Of a stretch of 64,000 nt of DNA, positions 35,797 through 47,986 are shown one piece after another. How positions within the stretch are numbered: position 1 is the first letter of the stretch; every line of letters starts with the position of its first letter. The translations under genes and the position numbers were made by a program. The notes under the pieces were generated by a model that searched no databases, was not told the origin of the DNA, and worked only from the letters and a program-made list of their open reading frames with translations. This DNA is from Cylicocyclus nassatus (Eukaryota; Nematoda; Chromadorea; Rhabditida; Strongylidae): positions 8,532,880-8,596,879 of the forward strand of contig CATQJL010000112.1 of the NCBI GenBank assembly GCA_958299035.1. The letters run 5' to 3'.

Positions 35797-36030
35797 ATGC
35801 CAAAAGGTCTCATTCGCAGTGATTCTCGATGCGAAAATGGCGATGGGCGTGACGAGAGCGGGAAAGCAACGAATCGTCGCACAGGTGACGGGCCAACCAC
35901 AAACACTCCATCATTTCAGCTGGGATCGGTTAGTAGGTCGCGCGTGCCGCGCCCGCGACTTCAAAAAGTGGAACTCTCGACGGCTTCAAAAAGCTATTTT
36001 GAGATCGACATATATAGATGGTCCCAGTGA
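35797..36030 (+). CDS. Weak coding candidate in a GC-rich patch
   Basis: An ATG opens 77 hydrophilic codons beginning MPKGLIRSDSRCENGDGRDE. There is a possible GTGACGG donor after 35884 and a TTTCAG acceptor near 35918. Composition rises locally above the background. An overlapping + frame (35615-36067) is equally long. No family is recognised; it could be regulatory sequence upstream of pmr-1 instead. Confidence 0.18.
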   Translation: MPKGLIRSDSRCENGDGRDESGKATNRRTGDGPTTNTPSFQLGSVSRSRVPRPRLQKVELSTASKSYFEIDIYRWSQ

Positions 36031-37245
36031 AAGAAAAATTTGGAAGAACTTGCGGACCACCGCCTAGCACCTCTAGCCTCAGAGGCCCATTCTTTTTGAC
36101 CTTACAATGACCATCATATAGGTCCCGCCTCCCATTCCCAGATGCAAGTCGTCTAGACGAAATGTAAAACTGCAGTATCTTTTTTGAATTCGCAAGTAAA
36201 GAAGTAGCATTAGATCAACAAATATTAAAGTCATAATAAATTCCAAAAGCAGCCTGTCGCCATTTTCTGAGTTTTCTTCTCAAAAATCTCACGGTTACAA
36301 GATTGCATAAAGTTTGACAGGCTTCACAAATTATTTCCTCAAAATGCGTGGCTATATTGTCCCCTTCCGCAAAATATCTCCAGGACCACATTGGCATTCA
36401 CTACAATGGCGGCGAAAAACACACATGTTGTCCCGGGAGGGAAATCCAATTAGAACAAACCGAACATATCAATTAGATTGGTTTTCAAAACAAATCCGAT
36501 ATTATCAACTATCCCGCTCGGATACGGCTAATGCTGTGGTGAACAATTTGCTCTAAAAACGGGATTTGCCCTCCAAATTGTTCCTAATCATCACTATAGG
36601 AGTTTATCTAAATCCAAATGACGCTAGTCTGATAATTACGAAAGCAACCCTCCGTAAAGAAGAAAAACAAAAGTTCAGCTGCGTAGATGCTCATCAAAAT
36701 AATCAATGCGAAGAGAAGATCAAAATGAGGACAGCAAGATTTTACGATACGTTATGGAAACCTTCAAAATAGTGGTTTTGCTGGAAATATGATATTTAGC
36801 CAAGATTACAGGAGGCAATTTCGTAATGAAGGCAAGTCCTTGCAATACATAGGATTATTTCGATTTGAAACTATTATTTCCTGGTTTAAAATAAGAAGAT
36901 AAAATTGGACACATCAGTCTTTACACACACTATGGTTATGGACTACGTATCATGACTTTTTTGGGTAGCCACGTCAAAGGTTTTTCCAAAATTACTAAGG
37001 AAATTGCGAAAGAAGACAGTTTCGAAAGAATGTGAAAACGTATCAAAAATGAAATCACTTATTTGATTTTGATTTTATTTGATTTTAATTGCTCTTCAAA
37101 ATAACAACATATCGTTTCTTACATCTCTGTCATACGGTAAGGATACGGTAATCCTGAAGGGCATTATGTATTACCGCTAAAAGCATTCTAGACGTATACC
37201 AAGCTCCTAGGGAAGGTTATATTGAAAGAATGATTTTGAAGTTTA

Positions 37246-37477
37246 AGGGCCGGACATACTTCACGCGATTTCAGTCGCGACGCGATTTGGTAATATTCCA
37301 ACTGTTCATAACTCACTGTAAGCACATAATAAATGACTCAAGATAGGGCATTTTATGAACCCACGTAAGTTATATGTACACACTATGCATTTGCAGTTTG
37401 CTAATATTGAATCTGAAGACTTTTGGCGAACTGCCAAATCGCGTCACGACTAAATCGCGTGAAGTATGTCCGGCCCT
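37246..37477. mobile_element. PIF/Harbinger-like MITE family B, copy 2
   Basis: It is 232 bp, AGGGCCGGACATACTTCACG to its inverse, with TTA on both sides (37243-37245, 37478-37480). It shares the TIR core GGACANACTTCACGCG with the copy at 13825; the interior differs. Confidence 0.7.
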
Positions 37478-38197
37478 TTAGTCAAAGGCATTGCGGTCAT
37501 AAGCCAAAAGTCGATACAACTTGTGAATTATAATACCAAAATGGCAAATTCTCATAAGACTCAGTTTTGTGCATTTTCTTCTCGTTTCACTTTTTTTGGC
37601 TAAGATTTCTTGACAAGCTCAGAATTTTCGTAAAAGCTTGTACGATAAGTTTCTAAAATACGCTGAAAAGAGTTTTACTTTCGTATTTGCGTTTTCATCA
37701 CATCAAAACTGCATAAGCACGACACCGTAATCGTTGTGCATAATCGAGTCAGTGGTAATTCGCTTAAACACGATTTCATATCCAGTGTAATGGGCAGTCA
37801 TGCCTACGCGCCTAGCATAGCAGTAGTTAGAAAAACTCTTCTGCAGGCGCTTAAACTCAGGATTAAAGCTAGTGTTGTTAGCTTCACTTGCAACGGAGAG
37901 TCAAGCTTCTACTGACTGAAGAATCAGCAAAACGGTACTTTGCAAACCTGATATGAAGCAAAATTTGGAAAATTGAGCTCACCTTGCTAACAACCCCGTT
38001 GCCTTCAACGCGGAAGACGGCGGAAAGCGGACGAGCCGCCTCTTTGTCCTAAAAATTGTATGGATAAGTGAAGCTCCAACATCGCAACCGTTCTAAACCC
38101 CCTTCAGCTGCTATTATGCGGTTAGTGAAACGGGAAATGTAAAATTTACAAAATCTAAGCACTGAAAATAAAAGACTGCAAATATTTTTCTTATAAT

Positions 38198-38350
38198 CTT
38201 TGATTCAACGGGATTGGCGGCTGGAAGGCGGGGCTTCGAGGCCTAATCAAGGCCAAAGAATGATCAGAGAGCACGCTCGCGAGAGAGACGCAGACTGTGT
38301 CGCGGGGTGCGAGCGGTCGCTTTCCAGAAGCCAATCCCGTTGAATCAAAG
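38198..38350. mobile_element. MITE family A, copy 2
   Basis: It is 153 bp with near-perfect 20-bp ends, CTTTGATTCAACGGGATTGG and its inverse at 38331-38350. It is better preserved than the copy at 9054. Confidence 0.7.
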
Positions 38351-39428
38351 GGTAAATAAAGTGGATAATTTTCCTTTACCGTTTCAATAAGGAGATATTT
38401 GAATATCTTCAGTTTTCAATTACCTTCCCTGCTTTATTTCAAATTTTTTATTCTTAGGAAGCTAAAATGCTCCAATCTTTACATTTCTATCATTGAGAGG
38501 AATTTCTCCAAGGAAAAATTCCCTTCTACCCTTGCAACTTCATTTTGCCCCTCTAAAGTTCTTGTTCCTAATCATCTCCTCAGACCAGTAAATGGAAACA
38601 ACCAGTTTGCTGAGCAGTAATGATTGAAAGATTTTGGCTACAGCAATCTTTGCGAGGTGCAAAAGTGCCACATCAAATGACGACAGCATTTAATTGCAAC
38701 TACCTTGCACTACAAACTACTTGAGAGTTTTTTCCACGTCAACAAAAGGAATATTTGCAGATTTGAAAATTAGTCATGCCGCGAAAATAATTACCACATC
38801 ATTTTTGATGTTATGTTTGGCAATTGGGCAGTCCATCATTTCAAAAAAAAAAGACTCAAAAAATGCGCAACATAACGGCGATAAAAAGTTCAAGCCCTAG
38901 CACTGACAAAACTGTGACATCAACGTAACAAAAATGCACAATTTTTTGTACTTCTTTTTGTACTTGTATCTAAAAAGAAAACTACTCTAACTAATGGCGA
39001 TTAGCCACTAAATTCTATGCATTTGCGATGGAAGCAGGATCGCCCTTACATCGTAAGCTGGGCGTAAAAAAGAGCTGCAAAGGCAGCCACCAGATGGTGC
39101 AGATGTTCAATCGAAGGTTCATATGTGGGCGACAGAAAATTGTCCAGTTGTGACTCAGAACCAGGAGAATCTTTTCAAATACGACTAATTTGTCAAAAAT
39201 TGCAAGAAATTTCAACTTAAACTCAACTTGAATAATTCGCAAGTAATTTAACCAAATATGACTCGAGTAAAAGCAATGTAGAAGTAGATGCAAAAGGAAA
39301 CTTCAAAAACATGTTCGTAATTTTTGCTGCATAAGGGTTACCAAAATTTTGAACATCTAATCTCTAAGGCACAAAATTAAAATGCGCTTTTGTCCTTGTT
39401 TTACCTCTAAAGTCCATGATCCACGTCG

Positions 39429-39905
39429 TTAATTTTGCAAATAATGCTTTTGTCCTCCCAATGCACTATCGTCAAACGAGCAACTTTGCGTACTCATCAA
39501 TAAAGTAAATGAGACAGAGGCTCCATGATTTTCACATTTTGGGAAAAAATTTTCTTCATGAAAAATTGAAATCGAAAAAAATATCCGCGCATAGCAGAGA
39601 AAATAAACCGTTATATTGAGCAAAAGCGAAAATGTGGTCATCTCATATACAAATTTGTACTGACCATGCCAAACTAAAATGGCTGTAAGTAATCGTTTAT
39701 TGATCCATTCGGATTTCTTAGCTAATTCTTTCTTAGCAGATACAGAAGAAATTTCAGTATTCTTTTGGTGGAAAAAGAGGGTTGACCTCTGCGAATTTCG
39801 CGGAACTGCGTCATTGAAAAAAATTAAAAATGCTGCGCAAATAAAAATCAAAAAGGAAATAGCGACCTTTCTACACATTATCACATCCTCCGAAGTAGCC
39901 GGCAT
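39429..39905 (-). CDS. Possible type II membrane protein exon
   Basis: ATG at 39905 begins a 158-codon frame with a single N-terminal membrane segment (CRKVAISFLIFICAAFLIFF, residues 11-30) after a short cytosolic tail, then a basic stem region (SAKKELAKKSEWINKRLLTA) and ILVWHG. A GTCAGT donor lies after 39665 and could join in phase to a later AG, removing a second hydrophobic stretch. The layout is that of Golgi glycosyltransferases (short tail, anchor, stem), but no catalytic motif is visible. A spurious + frame overlaps it. Confidence 0.3.
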   Translation of the reverse strand: MPATSEDVIMCRKVAISFLIFICAAFLIFFNDAVPRNSQRSTLFFHQKNTEISSVSAKKELAKKSEWINKRLLTAILVWHGQYKFVYEMTTFSLLLNITVYFLCYARIFFSISIFHEENFFPKCENHGASVSFTLLMSTQSCSFDDSALGGQKHYLQN

Positions 39906-40605
39906 CCATGAATTTTTAGCTTTTAGCTTTATTCTTTTTTATATAATAATTTTATCAAAAATTTGAGAATTCCTCGGTCATCAAATGCTTCCTTGCAATC
40001 ACTCGAGTTGATATGTTGACTCTAATCTGACCAATTCTTACTTTTCAACCTATAAAATTTACAGAAAAAAATCAAATGGCAGATCACAATCAATTTTCGT
40101 GCTCAAAATTCGCGAATTCACAATGCTTTAATCCTATGAAAGGCAACTTACTTTCGCTGGATGTACCTTAGGATCCATAGCAGATGTCCTTATAGGGAGG
40201 ACTACAGCTCAGCTACAATCGATCAACAAAACAACTAATTTGTTGGTAGTGATGTGACATGAGTAGATAGAGATATATGAGTGAGGACGTCGACACGCTC
40301 ACTCTCAGAGCCGCGAGCTCAGGCAGGAAGACGAGAAATCGCAGAAGAGGCGGAGTCTGACAAACACACTTACTTAAGCGATTTGCACATGCGCATTAAC
40401 ACAGCGACAAACACACACGAGAGTCGAAGATACGCGAGAGGGTTTGACTTCAAAGGAAATCAAGTGAAAGAAGAGTGACGTGAATCATCGAGGCCTGGAA
40501 CAGCTTAAAGCTCTCAAAATTCGGATTTCAGATATAGATTTTAAAAAATAGCGGTGTCCGGGCAAATTCTACACCATCTAGATTTCCTATGAAGTACTGA
40601 TTGGG

Positions 40606-40790
40606 AGGCTTTAGCTAAGCCGGCCGTAGCCCAAGCAACAGCTCATATGATTCAAACTGGCCGAGAAATTCTACACTCAACTCCAGACCATACCGTATTC
40701 CGCTAGAGCAACACGGTCCGGGCTGGATTTGAGAGATGAGTTTACGGCCATAAGTAAGAAGAGCGATGCTCGTCAGGGATTGTAACGCTT
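40606..40790. mobile_element. Foldback MITE family C, copy 4
   Basis: Left arm GGCTTTAGCTAAGC, then CATATGATTCAAACTGGCCG; centre CAACACGGTCCGGGCTGG; the right arm is truncated. Confidence 0.5.
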
Positions 40791-40886
40791 TTAGAGCTCC
40801 GAAAAGATTAAGATCTCAGAAAATTCTTAAGTGAAAGCATATCCAGTCAAAATCTGCATGCCTAGGTTAATATGTAAAACTATTGA

Positions 40887-41057
40887 GAGGTTTCATCCAA
40901 GTTGCCCCAAGCGGCAGCCCATATGACTCATTCGTAGCCAACAACCAACTCTGAAATCCAGACCAGACCGTAGTCCGCGTGGAAAGACTACGGTCTGGGC
41001 TGGAATTAGGGGATGAATATGTCAGCCACGAATGGATTAAATGCGATGCCGTCCAGA
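40887..41057. mobile_element. Foldback MITE family C, copy 5
   Basis: Left arm AAGCGGCAGCCCATATGACT, centre GACTACGGTCTGGGCTGG, right arm CAGCCACGAATGGAT. It lies about 100 bp from copy 4 in the same orientation. Confidence 0.55.
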
Positions 41058-41791
41058 TATTGGTTTAAACAAGGCTTTGCATAGGCTTTCACATAAGAAT
41101 CCAGGCACTTAGATTTGTTAGGATACTGCCTTTATGTGACAACTATCAATATTCAAAATATATTGGGCAATGTGATTCAATGTGACATGTTGCTATGCAC
41201 CTGTCTTCACAAATTCTCATATGGCATGCAATATATGAAATGCACCAACCGCGACTTCAATCCTGCTTGCTTTGGAGCCTATGTACCTTGAAAATGAAAC
41301 ACCTTCAATCTTACCCACTATGTTTTACCCTGTTAGCGCGCATATCAAATGTTTCGACAAGATTAAATCATGATTCAAGGAAACAATCACCCACTACGTC
41401 AATGAAACAGGTGCACAACTAAGGAAGAAAGAGAAAAAATTCGCAGAAGTTTCGCATAAGTAAGCAGATACAAGCTGATACCTAAACAGTAGTCTTAGGT
41501 TTTTGATTTTCAAATATATTTTGTCATGAATCTTTCGATTCATGATTTCTCGTAACGAAGCCGTGCATTATCATAGCGAAATGGAAATGTTTAACATTAT
41601 GTTTTGAGAACGGCAATGTTTCTAAGGGGGAGCTGAGGGAAACGGGCAGCACGTAAGACCTAGCCTCGTCCCTAACAGGTGAAGAACCCGGTAAATGTTA
41701 AAATTTTCCACCACAAAAGGTAAAACAAGTTTCTAGGAATAGCTTAAGCGATTCTGAAAGGAAGTAGTTTTGTCTGCTTTCTCTGTGAATA

Positions 41792-41826
41792 TCTTATATA
41801 TAAAGCTGAATGTCTGTTTGTCTGTA

Positions 41827-41861
<35 letters not shown>

Positions 41862-42988
41862 GTGTACGTATGTTCCGAATAGAAAATTCCATTTCTGAAC
41901 CGATCCGGACCAAACTTGGCACACATACACTTCGGGCCCCGGCGGGTGTCATAGGCTACTTTTCGTCATCGATCGATATCGATTTTATCGATTTTTATCG
42001 ATTTTTTTGCTGAGTTCACATACGGGGCTGGGAGTTGGCACAGGGGGGTAATCGAGCATGGGGATTCCGAATACAGTATTGGTTTTCAGGATTATCGATT
42101 ACTTTTATCGATTTTATCGATTTTTTTGCAAAGTTTGAGCTACGGGGCTGGGAGTTGGCACAGGGGGGTAATCGAGCATGGGGATTCCGAATACAATATT
42201 GGTTTTCAGGATTATCGATTACTTTTATCGATTTTATCGATTTTTTTGCAAAGTTTGAGCTACGGGGCTGGGAGTTCGCACAGGGGGGTAATCGAGCATG
42301 GGGATTCCGAATACAATATTGGTTTTCGGGATTATCGATTACTTTTATCGATTTTATCGATTTTTTTGCAAAGTCTGAGCTAGGGGGCTGGGAGTTGGCA
42401 CAGGGGGGTAATCGAGCATGCTGATCACTCCCAAGGGGGGTGATCAGCATGCTCGATTACACCCCTGTGCCAAATTCCAGCCCCCTAGCTCAAATTTTCA
42501 AAAAATCGATAAAATCGATAAAAGTAATGGACGATCCTGAAAACTAATATTGTGTTCGTAATCAGCATGCTCGATTACCCCCCTGTGCAAACTCCCAGCC
42601 CCGCAGGTCAAACTTTACAAAAAAAATCGATAAAATCGATAAAAGTAATGGACGATCCTGAAAACTAATATTGTGTTCGTAATCAGCATGCTCGATTACC
42701 CCCCTGTGCAAAATCCCAGCCTCGCATGTCAAAATTTACAAAAAATCGATAAAATCAATAAAAGTAATCGACAATTCTGAAAACTAATATTGTATTCGGA
42801 ATCCCCATGCTCACTTCCCCCCTGTGCCAACTCCTAGCCCTGTAGGTGAACTCTGCAAAAAAATCGATAAAAATCGGTAAAATCGACATCGATCGATAAC
42901 GAAAAGTGGACTGTGACACCCGCCGGGGCTCGAAGTGTATGTGTGCCAAGTTTGGTCCGGATACGGCGGAGCCGGGTAAGCCAGCTAG
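41792..42988 (+). mobile_element. Non-autonomous Helitron, copy 1 (1197 bp)
   Basis: It begins TCTTATATATAAAGCTGAAT and ends GGTAAGCCAGCTAG, inserted between A and T with no target duplication, as Helitrons do; a GC-rich GGCGGAGCCGG precedes the CTAG. Inside are a TCTG/TATG microsatellite (about 41815-41870), about four direct 120-bp units rich in ATCGATTTTATCGATTTTT, an inverted centre near 42415-42455, then similar units in reverse. The 120-bp period creates long repeated open frames on both strands; these are by-products. No Rep/helicase. Confidence 0.85.
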
Positions 42989-44169
42989 TATACATTAATA
43001 AATACATTGCAAGTCGTGTTTTCAACTAAAAAATCGTACTGGAGTAGTAGGAACATATTTTAAGAGTACTCGAAGAATGCGTACAATTATTGCGCTGGTA
43101 AACACTGATTTAAACCCAGATGAAGTTATGAAACTACACTTATAGATCCTTCCGAAGTTTTACCTTATTCGCCAAGCAAAAAGGCAAAATTCCAGCATGC
43201 TTTCGACAAAAAATAAGATATCTTGAGGATTACGTAAAAAACCGTCATAAATCGTAATAATCACATGTGATAACGTTATTTACAACTAAGGAGCAATGCT
43301 CCTACAAAGAACGTACGCAAACGAAACCAAAAAGTATAAGGTTATGAGGCTAAAGCTTGTTACGCAAAACCAGACTAAAAAACTAGATCTAAATCATCAA
43401 CCTCACTAAATTAGGAGAGGACAGAAACATTTCTTCCTTAACGAGGACTTCCAAAATAGACCTACGCAAGGCAAAACACTGTGGAAGACAAGTAATGAGG
43501 TAAAAATCTTCAACCCTTTTCATTTATGACGGAAGTCGAAGTCGAGACAACAAAATGAATTGATTTAAATCTAATTTATTCTAATTTGTTTTGAGTATCC
43601 AAACTGGCTATGATTACGTGCCTATTTGCTTATAAAGCTCGTCACAAAAACAATGACAATCACCTGTTCGTATTTAATGAGACAGTCAAAAAACAATAAC
43701 AACATCTTGTTTTGATGATTGCATACTAAGTGGAACTGATTTAATAATCGGAAAATACACTGAGCAAGCCATGAAGCATTCACGACTATGGGAGAAAAAA
43801 TTTGGCAAAAATGCCACGAATTATCTATATTTGACCCATGCTACAGTACAGTTTTTCTCATTTGACCGGAAAAAACAGACGAATAAGAACTTGCTCGCTC
43901 AAGTGCCTAAAAGGAGGAGAACTTCTTGACAAATCAGGCGCAAATGTTCAGAACCGGAAATCAGTTAATTTCAGCATTTAAAACTCCTAATGGTAACGAC
44001 GTGTCCATATTTGATGATTCACAAAATTATTCATGTTCTAAGCTTTCAAATCAAATGCACCATAAATGTACGTAAACTTGGAAAGCAACACATGTTTGTT
44101 GCTTCGAAATTAGTGTCCAGGGATAGAGATATCCTAGTATTTGGGTTTTTCCTGTAGATACTGAACAGA

Positions 44170-44394
44170 AGGGTTCAACTAAGCCATGAAACAAGCGGCA
44201 ACTTATACGATTCATTTGTGTCCGAGAAATTCAACTCTAAGCGTGAGCCCAGATCGTACTTTCTACCGTACTCAAGGGCGCTGATTGGCCCATTCAAAAA
44301 AAAACACGGTCTGGGCTAAACTCTGAAGTCGACTTTTTCAGCCGCGAATGAATCGTATAAGCTGCCTGCTAGGCTATGCTTTAGCCAAGACCTC
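44170..44394. mobile_element. Foldback MITE family C, copy 6 (best preserved)
   Basis: Left arm ACTTATACGATTCATTTGTG, right arm CGCGAATGAATCGTATAAGC, centre ACACGGTCTGGGCTAAACTC; outer ends GGTTCAACTAAGCC and GGCTATGCTTTAGCC. Confidence 0.65.
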
Positions 44395-44732
44395 AGAATC
44401 AGTACAATCTACATAAGGAGCCCAATGCAGATTGTCTCGACATCGCACTCAGATGCAAAAAAAAACAGAGTGAATTCCTACCGTAACTTTTTGTGTGCAA
44501 AATTTCACTCCAAAAAACGCCATTTGAATATGAACAATTGCACATTTATGACGGAGCTTTTTACGACAATGTGGCTTCTACGCGTCAGCGAGCAGCAGCA
44601 GCAGCATGCGTTTCCAAAGAAACTAGGCTATGAATAGGAAATGACGTTATTTTTATGGCAGAGTGCAAAGGCAGGCAAAGATGACTTTAAGGCTTATAGT
44701 AGATGATAATTCGCACAGTATAGGTGTATATA

Positions 44733-45410
44733 CAGGGTGTCCCAAAAAAATGTATTGAACGTTTGATCGTTAATATCTCTCTTCCCAAGAAGTTTTTTGT
44801 CTTGCTTCAGGTACCGTTTTGTAGAGCTGGCTTCAACTTAGATTTTGATTATAGAACGAATCACCAATCTCTCTTCATTACTGTAGGATTACGGTAGAAA
44901 CTTGAAACATATGATGTCAATGTGAAAAAAGCTGCCGTTTCAAAAATTTTCAAAAAATTGTGAAAAATTGTGTAATAGGGTTTTTGTGGACGCCGAGTTC
45001 AATACTCAACTATTCACATGATTACGAAGCTTTCTAGACGGTGTAACCGCACTTTTTAGGAACTTTGAAAAAATGGCCGCTACCTCTTACCTGGCATAAC
45101 TCTTCAATGAAGCATCATAATAAGTTGAGAACTTTACAGTTAAAATCAGCAACTCTAATTAGCCTAGTGTAAAAGTTTTCAGGCTGTTTTGTTTCCTTTC
45201 TGGGGCAAAATATGACCTTTCATTGCTTAAAACCCTCCTTGAAGTTTCTACCGTAATCCTACAGTAACGAAGAGAAATGAGTGATTCGTTCCATACTGCA
45301 AATCTAAGTTGAAGCCAGCTCTACAGATTGGTGCCTGAAGCAAGAGAAGACTTCTTTAGAAGAGAGATATTAACGATCAAACGTTCGATACATTTTTTTG
45401 GGACACCCTG
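44733..45410. mobile_element. CAGGGTGTCCC foldback element, copy 3
   Basis: It is 678 bp with long inverted arms, starting CAGGGTGTCCCAAAAAAATG and ending in its reverse complement, flanked by TA. The interior closely matches copy 2 (for example GAGCTGGCTTCAACTTAGAT). Confidence 0.8.
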
Positions 45411-45637
45411 TATAATGCATTATATCACGCGTCATATGCTTTTAATTCAAGCTTAAGAAATCAGAAAAAGGAATCTATTATCCGGAACAAAGAAGCTACA
45501 CAATTTGCGTAATCCAGACGTCAGGAAGCTATGAAGCAAGAAGAATCATTGAATCATCATATACATAGAAATATTCAATAAGAGCCTAATGTATAATGCC
45601 GCTCATTCGACAAAAAAGCCACAGAACTCCAGCAGGG

Positions 45638-46013
45638 TCCACCGAAATCAGCGTCGCATCGCCATATCTTGGTTCAGAATAGACGAATTTCCGAATTCAA
45701 GCGCACCGTTCGGCTGGCAACTCGCATCTTCTGATATATAGGAATGCCCTTTTGGATACGGTAGGTGGCCAGATTTTGCTTGTGCCTACGGTAGGTGGAT
45801 CTGTGCGCAATGAATAAGCACACTGTGTAACTTACCGTAAACAAAAATCTGAAAAGATTAGTGCAAATTGACCGGCTAGCATCTACCGGATTCAAACGGG
45901 CACCCCTACGTATGAGAAGGTGCGTCTTGCCGAGGCAAGTCGGACGGTTCCCTTGAATTTATTATTTGTCTACTCTGGACCAAGATATGGCGATGCGACG
46001 CGGATTTCGGTGA
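45638..46013. mobile_element. Foldback element H (376 bp)
   Basis: The ends CACCGAAATCAGCGTCGCAT (45640) and GCGACGCGGATTTCGGTG (to 46013) are inverted copies over about 45 bp. More diverged arm similarity continues inward for about 150 bp. The segment GGATTCAAACGGGCACCCC is faintly like a pol III B box, but no tRNA folds here. Confidence 0.55.
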
Positions 46014-47986
46014 ACTCCGGTGACGTTGGGTGACTTTACTGGTTGATTTTTAGCAATAGTAATCACTGACAGTGACATACGTAGTAGCATACATCTTATT
46101 CGATTCTTTCCAACAAATGCGCATTGCATCACAAAAAACGCTGCAGCTCGGAAAATGTTTTCACGCAGGATTATGCCATCAAATTTGCATATGCTATCTT
46201 TCACCATGATGTTTTTCATAGCCACGTTTGCTCGCCCTACAATAGAAATGCAAAAAGCAATCGTGAGAACAATATGTATTGTGAAAATATTGACGCAATC
46301 TGAAGAGGCAAAATGGACAAAGAAGTGGTCTGCCGTGCAGTGAGTTGATAGTCGAGTCCATAGACATTTTTTGTAGCTTCGTCTTACTATAAAAAGTAGA
46401 TGGTAATTCAAGATTTCTACATTATAATCAAGCTAATGAGAAGTCAGGAAAACTCTCTGAAAAGCATTCTACTGAGTAAAGTGAAAAAAAAAGCTGGAAG
46501 AAAATTGTCTACTAGCAAAGTTCACTAAGAATGGATGCTATAAGTGTTCTAGCGCAGCTGCAAAACTAGCCAAACCAGTTCGTCAAGTAGGTCCATTTGA
46601 AAGAAAAAAGTTCTTCAATCTATTACAATTGCTGCAAATAGTTCGCAAGGTTGGTGCAGAAGTTCCGAAAATATTCGAAAATGTGCAGAAAAACCCAATG
46701 TAAACGATCAAAATGACTACATGCTAATGGATATTTTCAAAATAACTACTATACATCAAAAGTACACATTAATAAATCTATGAAAATATTCATAGCAGAG
46801 TACAGCCAGTAAGGAAGGGTACATTCAAGCTATAGAAATCCTTTTTTTTCAATTTTGCATACCTTTTTTAACATGCAGCTAGTTCTTGAATCAAGAAGAC
46901 GAAAAGGATTACGTTGTGATTATCTTGCACTTCAAAAAGACCAAATATGAAGTTCAGCTTAAAGCTTTTCTGAGTTAGTTAGAGAGAAGTGTGGACAAAA
47001 AATTTATATCAATAAACTTTTGAAATTTTACCAATTTTGTACTTATACATCTCCAGAAAATCCTCGCTCATGTAATGAGTATGTTGAGAGCAGTAACCTT
47101 TCGCATACGCCTCAAGCAACCGATCGTTCTACTTCTATATTTGCTCGTGACTAGTAATTAAGAACGTGAAACGAACTACTCGCACCAATGGTTTTAATCT
47201 CGCGAATAACCTCAGATGAGATGAAGAGAAGCTTTGATGCATTAACGACCAGAAAAGTACTCGTGAACCAGATGAAAGTGCAAAAGCATGAATATAAGAG
47301 CCTAATCACAGAAATTAGAATCTTTCTAGATAAGCTGATAAGAAGCTAGAGCATTGAGAATTGAGAGGAGTAAAGAAAATGGTTTCTCAACCCTTTAGTT
47401 GTAGCTGAAACAGCTTCTCGTTTCGAGTCTCGAGTCTATAAACTGAAAGATATAACAAACATGACTGTATCGTGTAGAAATATGGATGAACTCGGGACTC
47501 AAATGGAATAAACTGCATCCTAACTACTCAATTTCAGCGTATTAACTATAGAACGCATAGATTGTTTGGAGATTTGAAATTGTAAAAAACTTGCAACTGA
47601 AAGAGACACTGAGCACCATTAAGAGCAGCATTAAAAACAGGAAATAGGATTTCGAAACAGATTCAATAGAAATAAGGTTTCGAATTTCGATGCTAATAGT
47701 CTGAACGAAAAAGGTTTGCATGAAACCTCTACATGAAGTCCGTTCATCCGAATCAAAAAAAGAGTAAGGCATAGGTTTTCGTGAAAAGATATAAGAATTA
47801 GATAAGTAGCTTTACAGCGCACAGGGAATGAAAATGTCTCCCGATTCGCTTGAAAACATCAAAAATGAGCCATTGAATCATACTAATTCTTCTAAAGACT
47901 AGGCACACTTGATGAAATCCAAAGAAATCATTTGAAGGACGCTGAATTGCTCCAAATGAGGCTTAAAAACAGAAAAAGTTCTGCAA

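Larger units (their letters stand above)
35167..41791. other. Gene-poor interval upstream of pmr-1
   Basis: Apart from the weak coding candidates (35797, 39429) and MITEs (37246, 38198, 40606, 40887), the stretch is AT-rich with no supported gene. The pmr-1 promoter should lie at its left edge, but no TATA or defined start could be assigned. Confidence 0.5.
42989..47986. other. No gene recognised between the two Helitrons
   Basis: AT-rich, with elements at 44170, 44733 and 45638. A minus frame at 45962-46411 overlaps element H at its left end and has no recognisable domain. Confidence 0.5.

Noticed and set aside
41811..41865. TCTG/TATG microsatellite as a CRISPR-like array
   Set aside because: It is a simple tetranucleotide repeat inside a Helitron, with no spacers, in a eukaryotic genome.
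42016..42450. Long repeated open frames (up to 144 codons) in the Helitron
   Set aside because: They follow from the 120-bp repeat period being divisible by three, occur on both strands, and encode only the repeat.
45900..45975. tRNA-like segment in element H
   Set aside because: A weak B-box-like stretch is present, but neither the anticodon arm nor the acceptor stem can be paired.
45962..46411. 149-codon minus-strand frame
   Set aside because: Its left part is the end of foldback element H, and the remainder has no recognisable family.
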